From Rhipicephalus microplus (taxonomy: Eukaryota; Arthropoda; Arachnida; Ixodida; Ixodidae), in the NCBI RefSeq assembly GCF_043290135.1, contig NC_134707.1, forward strand, positions 69,555,906 through 69,619,905: a stretch of 64,000 nucleotides of DNA. Reading direction: 5' to 3'. This document shows, in pieces, positions 1-11,859 of this stretch; position 1 is the first letter of the stretch; each line of letters begins with the position of its first letter. Both the position numbers and the translations under genes were made by a program. The notes under the pieces were generated by a model. It did no database searches. It saw only the letters and a list, made by a program, of their open reading frames with translations, and had not been told where the DNA came from.

Positions 1-1361
1 AGGTGCGTAGAAAAATTATGGGAGAAAACCACGACATTTTCGAGGTAACAGAGGCACATATTCCACTTGAGGCCCCGCAGCGTATTATCCATAACACGTT
101 CAAACGTGGCAGGCGCGTTACGAAGCCTGAAGGGTATGACGTTAAACTCGTGTAGTCCGTCTGGTGAAATAAATGCCGTTTTATGGCGATCGGCTTCAGC
201 CATTGGGACTTTCCAGTAGCCAGACCGCAAATCTAGGGAGGAGAAAAATTCCGCTCAGTGAAGGGTGTCGATGGCGTCATCAATGCGCGGCAAAGGATAG
301 ACGTCCTTGCGGGTTATCTTATTCAAACGACGCTAGTCCACGCAAAATCAAATAGATCCGTCTTTCTTACGCACGAGGACGACAGGTGACGCCCAGGGAC
401 TGTGAGATGGTCGAATGACATCTCTACGAGGCATATCTTCGACTTGATCGTTGATGACGTGGCGCTCTTCAGCGGAGACACGGTATGGTCATTGACGAAA
501 TGGCTGGTGTAGGCCGGTGTCAACATGATGTTTGACTTGTGACGTGCGGCCCAGTTGAGGCTGCGACACATGGAAAGAACTCCTGAACTCTTGCAGAAGA
601 TCCAGCAGGTCGGCATGTTCGTTGGGAGTGAGAGTGTCGGTGATGGCGCTGGAAAACGTATCATTGGACGACTCCCCGAGTTCTGACAGTGCTTTTGGGT
701 GGTCGTAGTAGTCATCCGGGACATCAACCAAAGCTGAAGGGTAGAGATCCTGCACGCGGCCGAGACATTCCCCCGCAAACAAAGTGACAGGTGTGGAAAG
801 CGAATTGCTTACGAACATATTGCTTCTTCCGGTGGCAAGGTCAATTGTTGCGAAAGGCAGCGGCAGACCTCGACGACTCTTGAAGTTATCGGAAGGCATA
901 AAAAGGCATGGAGCGTCAGTGTAGACGTTACATGAAACGGGAACAAGGGCGAAATTTCCAGCTGGAATATCCGTATCTTCATGAACGAGCAACTTGGGCG
1001 GCTGATGAAGAGCGTCAAGTAATGGGACATCACACAGGGGTGAAAACTCAACTTCGGCGCGAGCGCACTCGATGTCGGCATTATGGCGGGATAGAAAGTA
1101 CCACCCGAGGATGACGTCATGCGAACAGACAGCGAGAACAATAAATTCCATTATGTAAAGAATGCCTTCCATGGACACTCTTGCAGTGCAGGCTGCGAGA
1201 GGCGTTACTAGCTGTGCGCTTCCGGTGTGAAGCGAGAGTCCCGAAAGCGGCGTCGTTAATTTGCGCAATAAACGGCAGAGATTAGCGGCAGTAACAGAAA
1301 CAGGTGCGCCGGTGTCCACAAGAGCGAAAGTAATATAATCTTCAACAGTTACTGCGACCAC
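1..1361 (-). pseudogene. aspartic protease and start of reverse transcriptase of the Ty3-type relic
   Basis: A 290-codon open frame (1361 down to 489) carries a retropepsin: LVDTGAPVSV is the active-site loop, and VILGWYFLSRH resembles the second flap/ILG motif. It ends in a linker with VKHHVDTGLHQPFRQ, the classic stretch just upstream of Ty3-type RT. Below about 480 the RT continues in broken frames: recognisable pieces include SPWASPVVLVRKKDG, RRLNKITRKDVYPLPRIDDA and SSLDLRSGYWKVPMAEAD (RT blocks 1-3), interrupted by stops near 355 and by at least one frameshift near 145. The catalytic YxDD block is not in the window. Protease would mature Gag-Pol; this copy is dead. Confidence 0.85.
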
Positions 1362-2763
1362 GTTAGCAGGAGAGGGGCGAGGGCTTAAACAGCTCGAAAA
1401 CGGCGCAGTTCTTGCCTCTTGAACTGCGGTGCTTAGTTTTCCTGTTCGAAGGGTCCGGGCCGGCGACGCATGAGGGAGGGCGATCGCCGACGAGGAGACG
1501 GTGCACGCTGCGGCTGGAAGTCAAAGTGGTCAGTAGGGGCATAGCGAGGTGACGAGACCGGCCCGTAGAGGTCGAAGTGTTGGCTGCCGGGTCGCGACGA
1601 CCGGGCATAGTTGCCGAACGTCTGAGGTCGACGGCCGCAGTAGCGGGCAACGTGTCCGAGAGTGAAGCAGGCGTAGCAAATCGGTCATTTATCGGGCGTC
1701 CTCCATTGATTGGCGACTGGTGGTGCCGCCCAAGGTGTAGTATAAGCAGCCGGGTGTGCGGGCTGTGAGAGCGTGGTGTAGGGCGGTTGCGGAAGCCTAC
1801 GCACAGCGTCTGCATATCTGAGCGGGTGGCTACGGGCTGCATCTCTTGCGAACAGGCGACTGGAGGAGCCACAGGCTGCGCTGCATACGTTAGGGGCGCG
1901 GCGACAGGCTGAATCGCTGGCGGATAGGCGACAGGGGCACCTACCGGCTGTGCCACACGCGGGCAGTGGACACGGCCAGATAGAGGTGGCTCGTAGTGCG
2001 CAAAGGGAACAGCTTGTGCAACCTCTTCCGATATAGCAGTGCGAAGCGGGGCGGGTAGACGGGTGGTGGTCTCGTGAGTAAAAGGCACTAGGGAAATGTG
2101 CGGGCGACTTCCTCACGGACGAAGGCTCGGACTTGCTGAAGCAATGGTGAATTGTCAGGCATGGTGTCGAAACTGGACAGCGACTCACCACCACGCTGAA
2201 GTTGTCCAGTCAGATAGCATTGCTTCTTCAACTCGTCGTAGCTCTGACACAAACTGACGACTTCAGAAACTGTGCTCGGATTTCTGGCCAAGAGCTTTTG
2301 AAATGCGTCATTGTCGATGCCCTTGAGGATGTGTTTGCCTTGTCCGGCTCGGCCATGGTGTCATTCACGCGTCCACAAAGGTCGACGACATCCTCGATAT
2401 AGCTGGTGAAATTTTCGCCAGTCTTCTGAGAGCAGACGCGCAAGCGCTGTTCTGCCCGCTGCTTGCGGACAGCCGGCCGACCAAACACTTCAGCACATGA
2501 CGCCTTGAAGACTCTCCATGTGGCGATGTTGTGTTTATGGTTGTTAAACCACAATTCTGCGACGCCGGTGAGATAAAATATGACGTGGCCGAGCTTGTCG
2601 GCTTCATCCCACTTATTATTGGCGCTCACCAGCTCGTAGTGCTCAAGCCAGTCTTCCACGTAGGTCCCATCCGCACCACTGAAGACCTTCGGGTCCCGTA
2701 GCCTAGGATGGCCAGGACAGTTGAACTGGGCGACGATGCCGATGGGTTGGCGTTGTCAGTCAT
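1362..2763 (-). pseudogene. gag of the Ty3-type relic, frameshifted
   Basis: The likely start is the ATG whose complement is at 2761-2763 (protein begins MTDNANPS), chosen because it follows the putative primer site by a short leader. The best capsid-like stretch is at 2228-2659; it contains VEDWLEHYELVS-like and VAELWFNNHK-like segments typical of the retrotransposon Gag domain. Further down, at about 1637-1679, another frame encodes a CX2CX4HX4C zinc knuckle (C-YA-C-FTLG-H-VARY-C), followed by an Arg/Pro-rich tail. Open frames at 2626-2847, 2228-2659, 2088-2291 and 1363-2088 do not join, so at least three frameshifts separate the pieces. Gag would form the particle and bind the RNA; this copy cannot make an intact one. 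Confidence 0.75.
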
Positions 2764-2820
2764 GACGGGCGGTAGCGTGCGGCTTCGTAGCTCCAGAGTG
2801 TAGCGACGGGGATAAACAGC

Positions 2821-2840
2821 ACCCCGCACCTCCACCAAAT
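2821..2840 (-). other. candidate primer binding site and LTR end of the Ty3-type relic
   Basis: On the minus strand an LTR-like end (TTGTCACA, complement at 2840-2847) is followed after two bases by TGGTGGAGGTGCGGGGT (complement 2821-2837). The leading TGG is what a site pairing with a tRNA 3'-CCA looks like. No second LTR is available to prove the boundary. Confidence 0.45.
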
Positions 2841-2988
2841 GTGACAAGGTTTATCAGTCGATAACGACAACGGCAAGACAGCGTGAAGAACCGTCCAGCA
2901 GAGATCAGCACATCAGCGAGCCGAAGCACGAGCCGAGCGAGCCGCGCATTGGCGATGCTGCTCGCCACAGGCAAATCTTTTTCTTCAC

Positions 2989-3914
<926 letters not shown>

Positions 3915-3942
3915 ATCATCATCATCATCATCATCAGCCTGA

Positions 3943-6915
3943 CTACGTCCACTGCAGGACAAAGGCCTCTCCCATGTTCTGCCAGTTAACCCGGTCCTGT
4001 GCTTGCTGCTGCCAATTTATACCCGCAAACTTCTTAATCTCCTCTGCCCACCTAACCTTCTGTCTCCCCCTAACCCGCTTCCCTTCTCTGGGAATCCAGT
4101 TAGTTACCCTTAATGACCAGAGGTTATCCTGTCTACGCGCTACATGCCCGGCCCATGTCCATTTCCTCTTCTTTATTTCAACTATGATATCCTCAACCCC
4201 CGTTCGTCCCCTAATCCACTCTGCTCTCTTCTTGTGTCTTAAGGTTACACCTACCATTTTTCTTTCCATTGCTCGCTGCGTCGTCCTCAATTTAAGCTGA
4301 ACCCTCTTTGTAAGTCTCCAGGTTTCTGCTCCGTAGCTAAGTACCGGCAAGATACAGCTGTTATATACCTTCCTCTTGAGGGATAGTGGCAATCTACTTG
4401 TCATAATTTGAGAGTGCTTGCCGAATGTACTCCACCCCATTCTTATTCTTCTAGTTACTTCAATCTCGTGGTTAGGCTCTGTGGTTATTACCTGCCCTTA
4501 GTAGACATAGTCTTTTACAACTTCAAGTGCACTATTACCTATCTCGAAGCGCTGCTCCTTTCCGAGGTTGTTGTACATTACTTTCGTTTTCTGCAGATTA
4601 ATTTTAAGACTCACCTTTCTGCTCTCCTTGTCTAACTCCGTAATCATGAGTTGCGATTCGTCCCCTGAGTTACTCAGCAACGCAATGTCATCGGCGAAGC
4701 GCAGGTTACTAAGGTATTCTCCATTAACTCTTATCCCTAACTGTTCCCATTCTAGGCTTCTGAAAACCTCCTGTAAGCACGCGGTAAATAGCATTGGGGA
4801 GATTGTGTCCCCCTGCCTTACACCCTTCTTGATTGGTGTTCTGTTGCTTTATTTATGAAGCAATATGGTAGCAGTTGATCCCCTGTAGATTTCTTCCAGA
4901 ATGTTTATATATACTTCATCTACGCCCTGATTCCGCAGTGTCTGTATGACGGCTGATATTTCTACTGAATCAAACGCCTTCTCGTAATCTATGAAGGCTA
5001 TGTATAGTGGTTGCTTATACTCTGAGCATTTCTAGATTACCTGATTGATAGTATGAATGTGTTCAATTGTTGAGTAGCCTGTTCGAAATCCTGCTTGTTC
5101 CTTTGGTTGATTGAATTCTAATGTTTTCTTCACTCTGTTAGCAATTACCTTTGTAAATAGCTTGTATACTACAGAGACTAAGCGGATCGGCCTGTAATTC
5201 TTCAAGTCCTTGTCATCTCCTTTCTTATGTATTAAGATGATGTTAGCGTTCTTCCAAGACTCTGGTACCCTTCCCGTCAGGAGACACCTCGTAAACAGGG
5301 TGGCTAGTTTTTCTAACACAATCTGTCCTCCATCTTTCAGCAGATCTGATGTTACCTGATCCTCACCAGCAGCTTTGCCTCTTTGCATGCTCTCCAAAGC
5401 TTTTCTGACTTCTATGATTACTGGTGGGGTGTCATCTGGGTTACTGCTAGTTCTTATAGTATTAGGGTCGTGGTTGTCTCGGCTACTGTACAGATCTCTG
5501 TAAAACTCCTCCGCTATTTTAACTATACTATCCATATTGGTAGTTATTTTGCCTTCTTTGTCCCTTAGTGCATACATCCGACTTTTGCCTATCCCAAGTT
5601 TCCTCTTCACTGCTTTGACGCTTGCTCCGTTTTTCAGAGCGTGTTCTATTCTCTCCATGTTATACCTTCTTACATCGCATACTTTACGCCTATTAATCAA
5701 CTTTGAAAGCTCTGCCAGTTCTATTTTGTCTGTTGTACTTGACAATTTCATGCTTTGACGCTTCTTAATTAGGTTCTTCGTTTCCTGGGAAAGCTTGCCA
5801 GTGTCCTGTCTAACTACCCTGCCTCCAACCTCCACTGCACACTCCGTAATGATACTTGTTAGATTATCATTCATTGTATCTACGCTAAGGTTGGTTTCCT
5901 CACTAAGAGCCGAGTACCTGTTCTGCAGCGACACTCTGAATTCCTGTACTTTCCCTCTCATTGATAGCTCATTGATTGGCTTCTTGCGTATCAGTTTCTG
6001 TCGATCCTTCTTCAAGTCTAGGCCAATTCGAGACCGTACCATTCTATGGTCACTGCATCGTACCTTGCCAACCACTTCCACATCCTGCACGATTCCTGGG
6101 TGTGCAGTCATTATAAAGTCTATTTCGTTCTTATTTTCGCCATTAGGGCTCCTCCATGTCCACTTGCGGTTTTCTCGTTTTCGGTAGAAAGTATTCAAAA
6201 TCCGCAAATTATTGCGTTCCGCGAATTCTACTAGTAGCTCTCCTCTGGCGTTTCTAGTGCCGATGCCATATTCTCCTACTGCCTGGTCTCCAGCCTGCTT
6301 CTTCCCTACCTTTGCATCAAAGTCGCCCATCACTATAGTGTACTGTGTTTTTACATTACTCATTTCCGATTCCACGTCTTCATAGAAGCTTTCAACTGAA
6401 GCGTCATCATGGCTGGATGTAGGCGCGTAAGCCTGTACTACCTTCATCTTGTATCTTTTATTCAGTTTAATTACAATACCTACCACTCTTTCATTAATGC
6501 TATAGTATTCCTCTATGTTGCCAGCTATGTTTCTGTAAATTAGGAACCCCACTCCCAGTTCTCTTCTGTCAGCCAAGCCCCGATAGAAAAAGACGTGCCC
6601 GTTATGTAGCACCGTATAGGCCTCATCTGTCCTCCTAACCTCACTGAGCCCTATTATATCCCATTTAACACCCTCTAGCTCCTCGAATAGTACAGGTAGT
6701 CTTCCCTCACTAGATAAGGTTCTAGCGTTAAACGTTGCCAAGTTCAGGTTCCAAAGGCGGCCTGTAGTCCAGAAATTCTTAACACCCTCTGCTGCGTTGC
6801 AGATCTGACCGCCGCCATGGTCAGTTGCTTCGCAGCTGCTGGGAACTGAGGGCCGTGAGTTATTTGACGTATGCATGTGGGAGGTAGTGGCCAGATACTG
6901 CACCAGGGTGGCCAA
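3943..6915 (-). pseudogene. RTE-type endonuclease-reverse transcriptase ORF
   Basis: The 627-codon open part (6915 to 5032) starts at MATLVQYL. Endonuclease landmarks in order: ATFNARTL, SEVRR, QAYAPTS, VMGDFDAK, WTWRSP, IDFI and SDHRMV. The usual GDFNAK asparagine is Asp here, a likely inactivating change. RT begins with HKKGDDKDLKNYRPI and VVYKLFTKVIANR, and meets a stop at about 5030. It then continues through QPLYIAFIDYEKAFDS, KKGVRQGDTISPMLF and FADDIALLS (the catalytic box, in 4498-4794) to a C-terminal region at 3943-4440 with AGHVARRQDNLW. There are stops near 5030, 4856 and 4497 and at least one frame change. The enzyme would nick the target and copy its own RNA; this copy cannot. 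Confidence 0.9.
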
Positions 6916-7030
6916 TTCTTCTCTGGTGAGGGAGTGCGTTCCCGGCGGTGGTTACCGGGGAGGCCGCACCTCAGGCCTCTTAATGCAGTTCCATCAACAC
7001 GCGGATTTTTTTCCCGGTTGGGAACTGCGT

Positions 7031-7102
7031 GGCACCGGGATTTGAACCACGGACCTCTTGCATGCGAGGCGGATGTCCTAACCACTATGCCATCGCCGCA
7101 CC
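7031..7102 (-). promoter_or_regulatory. tRNA-like head with A and B boxes at the LINE 5' end
   Basis: On the minus strand there is a tRNA-like segment with a pol III A box TGGCATAGTGG (complement 7082-7092) and a B box GGTTCAAATCC (complement 7038-7048), about 34 bases apart. The putative anticodon arm (CCTC..GAGG) encloses 8 bases, so this is a tRNA-derived promoter and not an intact tRNA gene. It leads without a break into the LINE leader and ORF. Confidence 0.75.
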
Positions 7103-7318
7103 CGGATTGTTATGTTCCAAATGTAGGTTTCAGCGGTGTATATGTCAAGTTTGTGGTTGTTTTTATGAAAATGTTTTAATGAAATGAGATTTCTGCTGAT
7201 TACCCCCTTAATTAAGGGTCTAGAGAGTACAGAGTTGGGCCTCCGATTAGCCTATGGGGTGCTGTTTATTGATATATTAAGCAGACAAAATTTAAATTCG
7301 TTTGTGAGGTGATGTTAC

Positions 7319-8069
7319 TTACATCTGTAATAACGCTAACCGAACGCTAGGATACTTACGCCGCAACTTTTCTCGCGCTCCGCTGTCCCTCAAAATTCTA
7401 TTATACCGATCACTAATTCGCCCAAAGCTTGAGTACGCGTCCGCTATATGGGATCCCGTGCAGCAAAATTTAATTAACGCGTTAGAATCTGTTCAGAACT
7501 GCTCAGTTCGGTTCATTTGTTCTAATTATTCCCGTACTGCTAGCATATCAGAAATGAAATCTAACCTTGACCTACCCAATTTAACTGTCCGGAGGAAACT
7601 GGCGCGACTGCATTTTTTTCATAAGATATTTTTTCACAATCCATCAATGAAGCGAGACCTCATTTCACAACCGTCATACCACTCATCGCGCATTGATCAT
7701 CAGCATAAGGTTGCCATTCCGTTTTGCCGCACCAAATTCTTTTCAGCAGCCTTCTTACCGAAAACAGCCGCCGATTGGAACCACCTTCCCTCTTCCGTTG
7801 TATCAATAACAGACCCTTTGTTATTCAAGACTGCAATTTCTCAGCAATGCTTGTAACTATACGCAGTTTCCATTATCTATCTTTGTCTTGTATGTGATTG
7901 AATTCTTATACATTTTTAGTTGACTTATGTTGCCTTCCTGATTTGCGCATCTGATACTTGTTTCTTTATTTTGTCTTTTTTCTTGTGTGTTATATATGTT
8001 GTACCCACCCCCTCTGTAATGCCCTACGGGCCCTGAGGGTATTCTAATAAATAAATAAATAAATAAATA
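7319..8069 (+). mobile_element. 5'-truncated CR1/L2-like LINE with perfect target duplication
   Basis: It is flanked by GATGTTAC at 7311-7318 and again at 8070-8077, an 8-bp target duplication. The insert contains only the C-terminal part of an RT ORF and a 3' UTR ending in (TAAA)n at about 8047-8069, after the segment GGGCCCTGAGGGTATTCT. The 5' truncation and duplication fit target-primed reverse transcription. Confidence 0.92.
7320..7856 (+). pseudogene. C-terminal fragment of a CR1/L2-like LINE reverse transcriptase
   Basis: The frame is open from the truncation point, so the first 46 codons before the internal Met at 7458 belong to it. Diagnostic segments are RTLGYLRRNFSRAPLSLK, LIRPKLEYASAIWDP (the thumb region that follows the RT core in CR1/L2-type ORF2), VRFICSNYSRTASIS, LARLHFFHKIFFHNP and the C-terminal ADWNHLPSS. 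The catalytic core (YxDD) is absent because of 5' truncation, so this is not a functional gene. No stop interrupts the remaining 178 codons, suggesting a rather young insertion. Confidence 0.88.
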
Positions 8070-8484
8070 GATGTTACCAAATTAATCTATTTAGTGATTA
8101 GGATTAATTTTGGTCACAAAATAGTTCCGGTACTATTACTCCTGTCTTGATGAAACCTGAGCGGCGAGAGGTCTACAATTAGGGCTTTGCACTGTATGAG
8201 TTAGAAGTTTCCCGGTAGGTTATTAGCAAAGTTAAAAGTGATCGTAAGGGGGAAAAAACACGTGGTTCAAGACTTTGATCTGACGGGCGTACCTTTCTCC
8301 CGAGCAGTGAGCCACCCTCCTCCTCAGAGCGAGGGAAGACGCGGGTGCCACACGTTCATTAGCGGTTTTTGTTATATTCTTTCTAACTCTGTATCTTCCT
8401 GTTACCTTAAGCTATCAAAATTATTTTTACACAGAAAAAACCGGACTGTTGTGTTCTAAAAGAAGATATTAGCTATTTTTCGGT

Positions 8485-8845
8485 GTCATTTGTAGCTCCT
8501 TTTGAAAATTTGTTTTATTGAAATGAGCTTTTTGCTGATTACCACCTTAATTAAGGGCCTAGAGTGTACGGAATTGGGCCTCCTGGTAGCCTATGGGGTG
8601 CGGTTTATTATTATATTAAGCGGACAAAATTTAAATGCGTTTGCGAGGTGATATTACCAATTTAATCTTTTTAGTGATTAGGCTTAATTTTGATTGCGGA
8701 ATAACTCTGGAACTATTAAACCTAGCCTGATCAAACTTCAGTAGCGTCAGGTTTACCCTAAGGACTTTCAGTTTTATAAGTAAGAAGTTTCCCGGTAGAA
8801 TAATAACGAAGCTACAAGCGATCGTAAAAAAACACGTGGTCTGAC
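8485..8845 (+). repeat. unnamed interspersed repeat, copy B
   Basis: The unbroken partner of copy A, same orientation, separated from it by about 215 bp of unrelated sequence. It shows the pre-insertion state GATATTACCAA where copy A carries the LINE. It includes the short palindromes TTAATTAA and ATTTAAAT. Confidence 0.8.
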
Positions 8846-10030
8846 TATTGTTGTTTTCACAGATTCACACTGTTTTCCGCTCCTAAAATTTAAAATTTTC
8901 GTTTGTAATAGCAGTATTTGTAGCGGTTGAACTCCTTGCATCTTTACGAACAAATAGACACCACTCTGACCCTCCTAGAACCAAAATTGCAACGTATAAT
9001 GCAAGACTAAATAATTGATTTCAGAGAATCGTAGGTTTACGATAACTGAACTCCACTTAACCCCAAATATTCTTCATAAAAAACAACTCTGAAAAACACC
9101 CTGCATGACTCGTGAAAAAGAAACTCCGAAAACATGAGGCCCTAGTTGAATGGTCACTGTGCTCTTTCTTCTGTAAGGTAAGTGTGTCTCGACGTAGCGA
9201 CAACTCATGCCCATTGTTTTCGTATTCTCAAAACTAAAAAGCGTTGAAATGTTTACGATTGTCTCGTTCTTCCTTTCGAGCGCAATCATTCTGGAGAAAT
9301 ACTTGAAAGCAATGCTGAGGGTAGTAATAAAATCCTGCACTAGGGAGTGGACGTTAGCGGCTATAGAAGGCTTCCAGATGTGCATACCTCAGGCTCATTC
9401 CAAACTACCCCACTTCTTGCAATATGGCTGATGTGAGATGGCGTGAGTGCGTTCATCAAAATCGTAAACCCCAGTAGAATTCCTTACGAAGAGAACGCGA
9501 TTCCGTACGTAGGAGCTACGCTTCGATTATTTTGTTTTTTTTTAATAATGTGATGTTTATCTGAACACCGTGCAATGCAGTCAGGTTGACACTTCTTTCA
9601 CCCCGCCAAGGTGCTGCTATTGGTATCCCGGGCAAAATATACAAAGGGCAATATACAAGTACGGCCAAAACACTGACTGTGCACTAACCAGCAACTAAGA
9701 TAATCAGTATTTCGCAAAAGAGCACGCGCGTTGCTTCGGGTGTGCCGGGATCGACCAGGCCCCAGTACCTCGGTGTCGTCATCAATAAAAGGTAACATAT
9801 AACGACTTGCAGTGAATGTGAGTGGTTTTTAACGGTGAACGTTGTCCAGGCAACGTTCTCCGCAACCTCACGTCCTAAAGTTCCACTTGAGTAAACGTAC
9901 TTCAGCAAGCCAAGGGCAAAAAACGACAACAACAAAATAAAGTTCCAGTCAACCACTCTTCAGGAGTGGCCGGAGGCAGACCGCAGGCCTTCTCAATCGA
10001 TGGCACGAGCAACATCGCAGTATCTTATGT
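8846..10030. other. AT-rich stretch without a recognisable gene
   Basis: Short open frames on both strands (for example 9074-9385 and 9684-9956) resemble nothing I know and lack support. I see no repeat or RNA gene. Confidence 0.5.
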
Positions 10031-10035
10031 GGTGT

Positions 10036-10800
10036 ATATAAACCATGAGAGTTTGCGGAGCTCTGCTGCTCCGAGCCATCCGGGCTCATTAATTTAGCCA
10101 CCACAGGGAAGCCACCCAGCGGATCGCAGCACGGCTGGCAGGGAAGCTTACGTGTTTCGCGCCGATGGCGTCAAGCAATGCTTTATATATGCATCAGCTA
10201 ATGTACGTTGCTCTGCCGGTGAGTTGTTACCTGCCGTTGGGCATGAGGATGCAGGCTTGGCTGCCCCACCTCGCTGCCACATCACGAAGCCGAAGAACTG
10301 CTGGAATTGTAGTCCTGCTTGTAAGATATAGGCTTGTTGTTAGTATATTTACATGTTTTCATCTTAGGCACCATATGATACTGCTTAGGACAGTGTTCAA
10401 ATTAATTATGAGTTCTCTGAAAGAGAACCCGCTGTACTCAATGATCCTAGAACCAGCGTTGCCACATAAAGTACTTCGACATGACGTGGTAGTTGCGCAG
10501 CAAAAAGTTTCTTACAGGGACGCAGAAACCCTGTCTGAAACATTTTTATTACTATTCTTTCATCTTTCCCCTCGTAACAGCAGGATTTTCTGACTTGCTT
10601 CCTCCCAAAAAGTGTACAGCTGTTTGGTTGAACACTCAGATGAAGGATCGGCAAACCGGGAACTGGCACGTGGGTCCGTGTCAGAACTATGCTACCGAAC
10701 CTGATGGAATACCTTTTGCAGGGGACTTGCGCTGTCTTCGACATTACGACCCGATGAACGTGGCCTATTCTTTACTGCTGCCAGTTACTAGTGAGAGAGT
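10036..10800 (+). other. possible host promoter and exons of an unidentified small gene (weak)
   Basis: A TATATAAA box at 10036-10043 is followed about 120 bases later by ATGGCG in a good start context (GCCGATGG at 10161). Candidate 5' splice sites are GTGAGT at about 10219 and GTAAGA at 10321. A pyrimidine-rich tract ending in AACAG|CAG near 10582 could be a 3' splice site. After it an open frame runs on with three Cys (KKC, GPC, LRC). In another frame a Cys-rich stretch with CHITKPKNCWNCSPAC lies at about 10260-10325. I cannot join these into one protein or name a family. It could equally be chance open frames. Confidence 0.22.
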
Positions 10801-10998
10801 AAATGCGCTAACAATCAAGTGGCTTACACCAAATTGCTTTATGCAGGCGGCTCTCGTCGTTGATTCATTCGCGAGTGCTCATCACAGTGCAGAAGGGTGC
10901 AACAAAATTAATAAAAGAAGTCACATATTGCGCATTCGGAAAACCCATCGTCGTGTTAACATTTTGAATGTCGTTTATTAGTTAATAGAAACCACTTT

Positions 10999-11238
10999 TT
11001 CGCCCCACCATGGTGGTCTAGTGACTTAGGCACGCAGCTGCTGACCCGCAGGTCGCGGGTTTGAATCCCGGCTGCCGCGGCTGCATTTCCGATGAAGGCG
11101 GAAATGTTGTAGGCACGTGTTTTCATAATTAGGTGCACGTTAAAGAACCCCAGGCGGTCGAAATTTCCGGAGCCCTCCACTACTGTGTCTCTTATATACG
11201 TATGGTGATTTTGGGACGCTAAACCACACATCAATCAA
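10999..11238 (+). mobile_element. Ruka-type tRNA-derived SINE, nearly full length
   Basis: The tRNA-like head has an A box (TGGTCTAGTGA) and B box (GGTTTGAATCC). The body follows: TGCATTTCCGATGAAGGCGG, GTGCACGTTAAAGAACCCCA, TTTCCGGAGCCCTCCACTAC, GATTTTGGGACGCTAAACC. This is the layout I know from the tick Ruka SINE. Flanks GAAACCACTTT (10988-10998) and GAAACTACTTT (11239-11249) match at 10 of 11 bases and look like the target duplication. A (TATC)n tract follows. Confidence 0.88.
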
Positions 11239-11253
11239 GAAACTACTTTAGCA

Positions 11254-11360
<107 letters not shown>

Positions 11361-11399
11361 GTCGCCTACATCTTTTAGCTGTCCTGTCTGGTCATTTCG

Positions 11400-11850
11400 A
11401 TAACGGATCTACGCCAAAGTTGGCATGGCATAACGCGACTGTATGACGAGTATAAATGACTAGCCGTAACATGAAAGTCATGGCATGTATGTCATGAATG
11501 TTGTGATTTACATTTCATGGTCTTGCTGCTCTTGCGGTGTTTTCGTTCACATGGCATGGGGCAGAACTAATATGGTATGGCACGACTGCATGATGAACAC
11601 AAGTGACGGACGCTAACGTGAAAATCAAAACATGCGTGGGATGAAACACATTGACTACATGCCACGCTCATGAAGCACGCGCAGCCGTTTCGCTAGCTTC
11701 ACATATAACAAGTTTGATAGTATGTGATGCGAAGGAACGACGAGTGTAAAAGACATGTCCAAACATAATATTTATGACGTGGAAGTCATGTGCGGCATAA
11801 TTTTCGTCCGCCTCATAACATTGTTTTGATTTAATGTGACATATCAACCT
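11400..11850 (-). repeat. satellite-like tandem repeat, about 150-bp period, three diverged units
   Basis: Equivalent landmarks recur at 11426 (TGGCATAACGCGACTG), 11578 (TGGCACGACTGC) and about 11723, giving a period near 150. Read on the minus strand it contains GAAGCTAGCGAAACGGC and CATGAGCGTGGCATGTAGTC, which match the repeat at 54720-54934 on the plus strand. No coding potential. Confidence 0.7.
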
Positions 11851-11859
11851 TCCTCAATC

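Larger units (their letters stand above)
1..2983 (-). mobile_element. Ty3-type LTR retrotransposon relic, 5' part, entering from the left edge
   Basis: Read on the minus strand, this segment has the order expected of a Ty3/mdg4-type element: a possible LTR end and primer binding site near 2821-2840, a gag-like ORF with a CCHC knuckle, an aspartic protease with a DTGA active site, the linker to reverse transcriptase, and the start of RT running off position 1. The frame is broken several times, so it is a fossil. The LTR side is cut by the (TA)n tract at 2991. RNase H, integrase and the second LTR would lie left of the window. It is not the same family as the Gag-Pro elements at 40-64 kb, because its gag has no long coiled coil. 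Confidence 0.85.
3915..7108 (-). mobile_element. RTE/BovB-type LINE, near full length, decayed
   Basis: About 3.2 kb, the usual size of an RTE element. Read on the minus strand it has a tRNA-like 5' head (7031-7102), one ORF with an apurinic-type endonuclease then reverse transcriptase, and a 3' end made of (ATG)n repeats (complement (ATC)n at 3915-3936) instead of poly(A), as is typical of RTE. I could not find a convincing target-site duplication. A second copy of the same family lies at 16930-18257 on the other strand. Confidence 0.9.
7140..8270 (+). repeat. unnamed interspersed repeat, copy A, split by a LINE
   Basis: The left part (7140-7318) and right part (8070-8270) align with the unbroken copy B at 8485-8845. 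Shared landmarks include TTAATTAAGGG, CCTATGGGGTG, ACAAAATTTAAAT, TTTAGTGATTAGG, TTAGAAGTTTCCCGGTAG-like and CACGTGGT. Between the halves lies a 751-bp LINE. No coding potential seen; I do not recognise the family. Confidence 0.8.

Noticed and set aside
7031..7102. Functional tRNA gene
   Set aside because: A and B boxes are present but the anticodon loop has 8 bases and the segment is fused to the LINE leader; tRNA-derived, not a tRNA gene.
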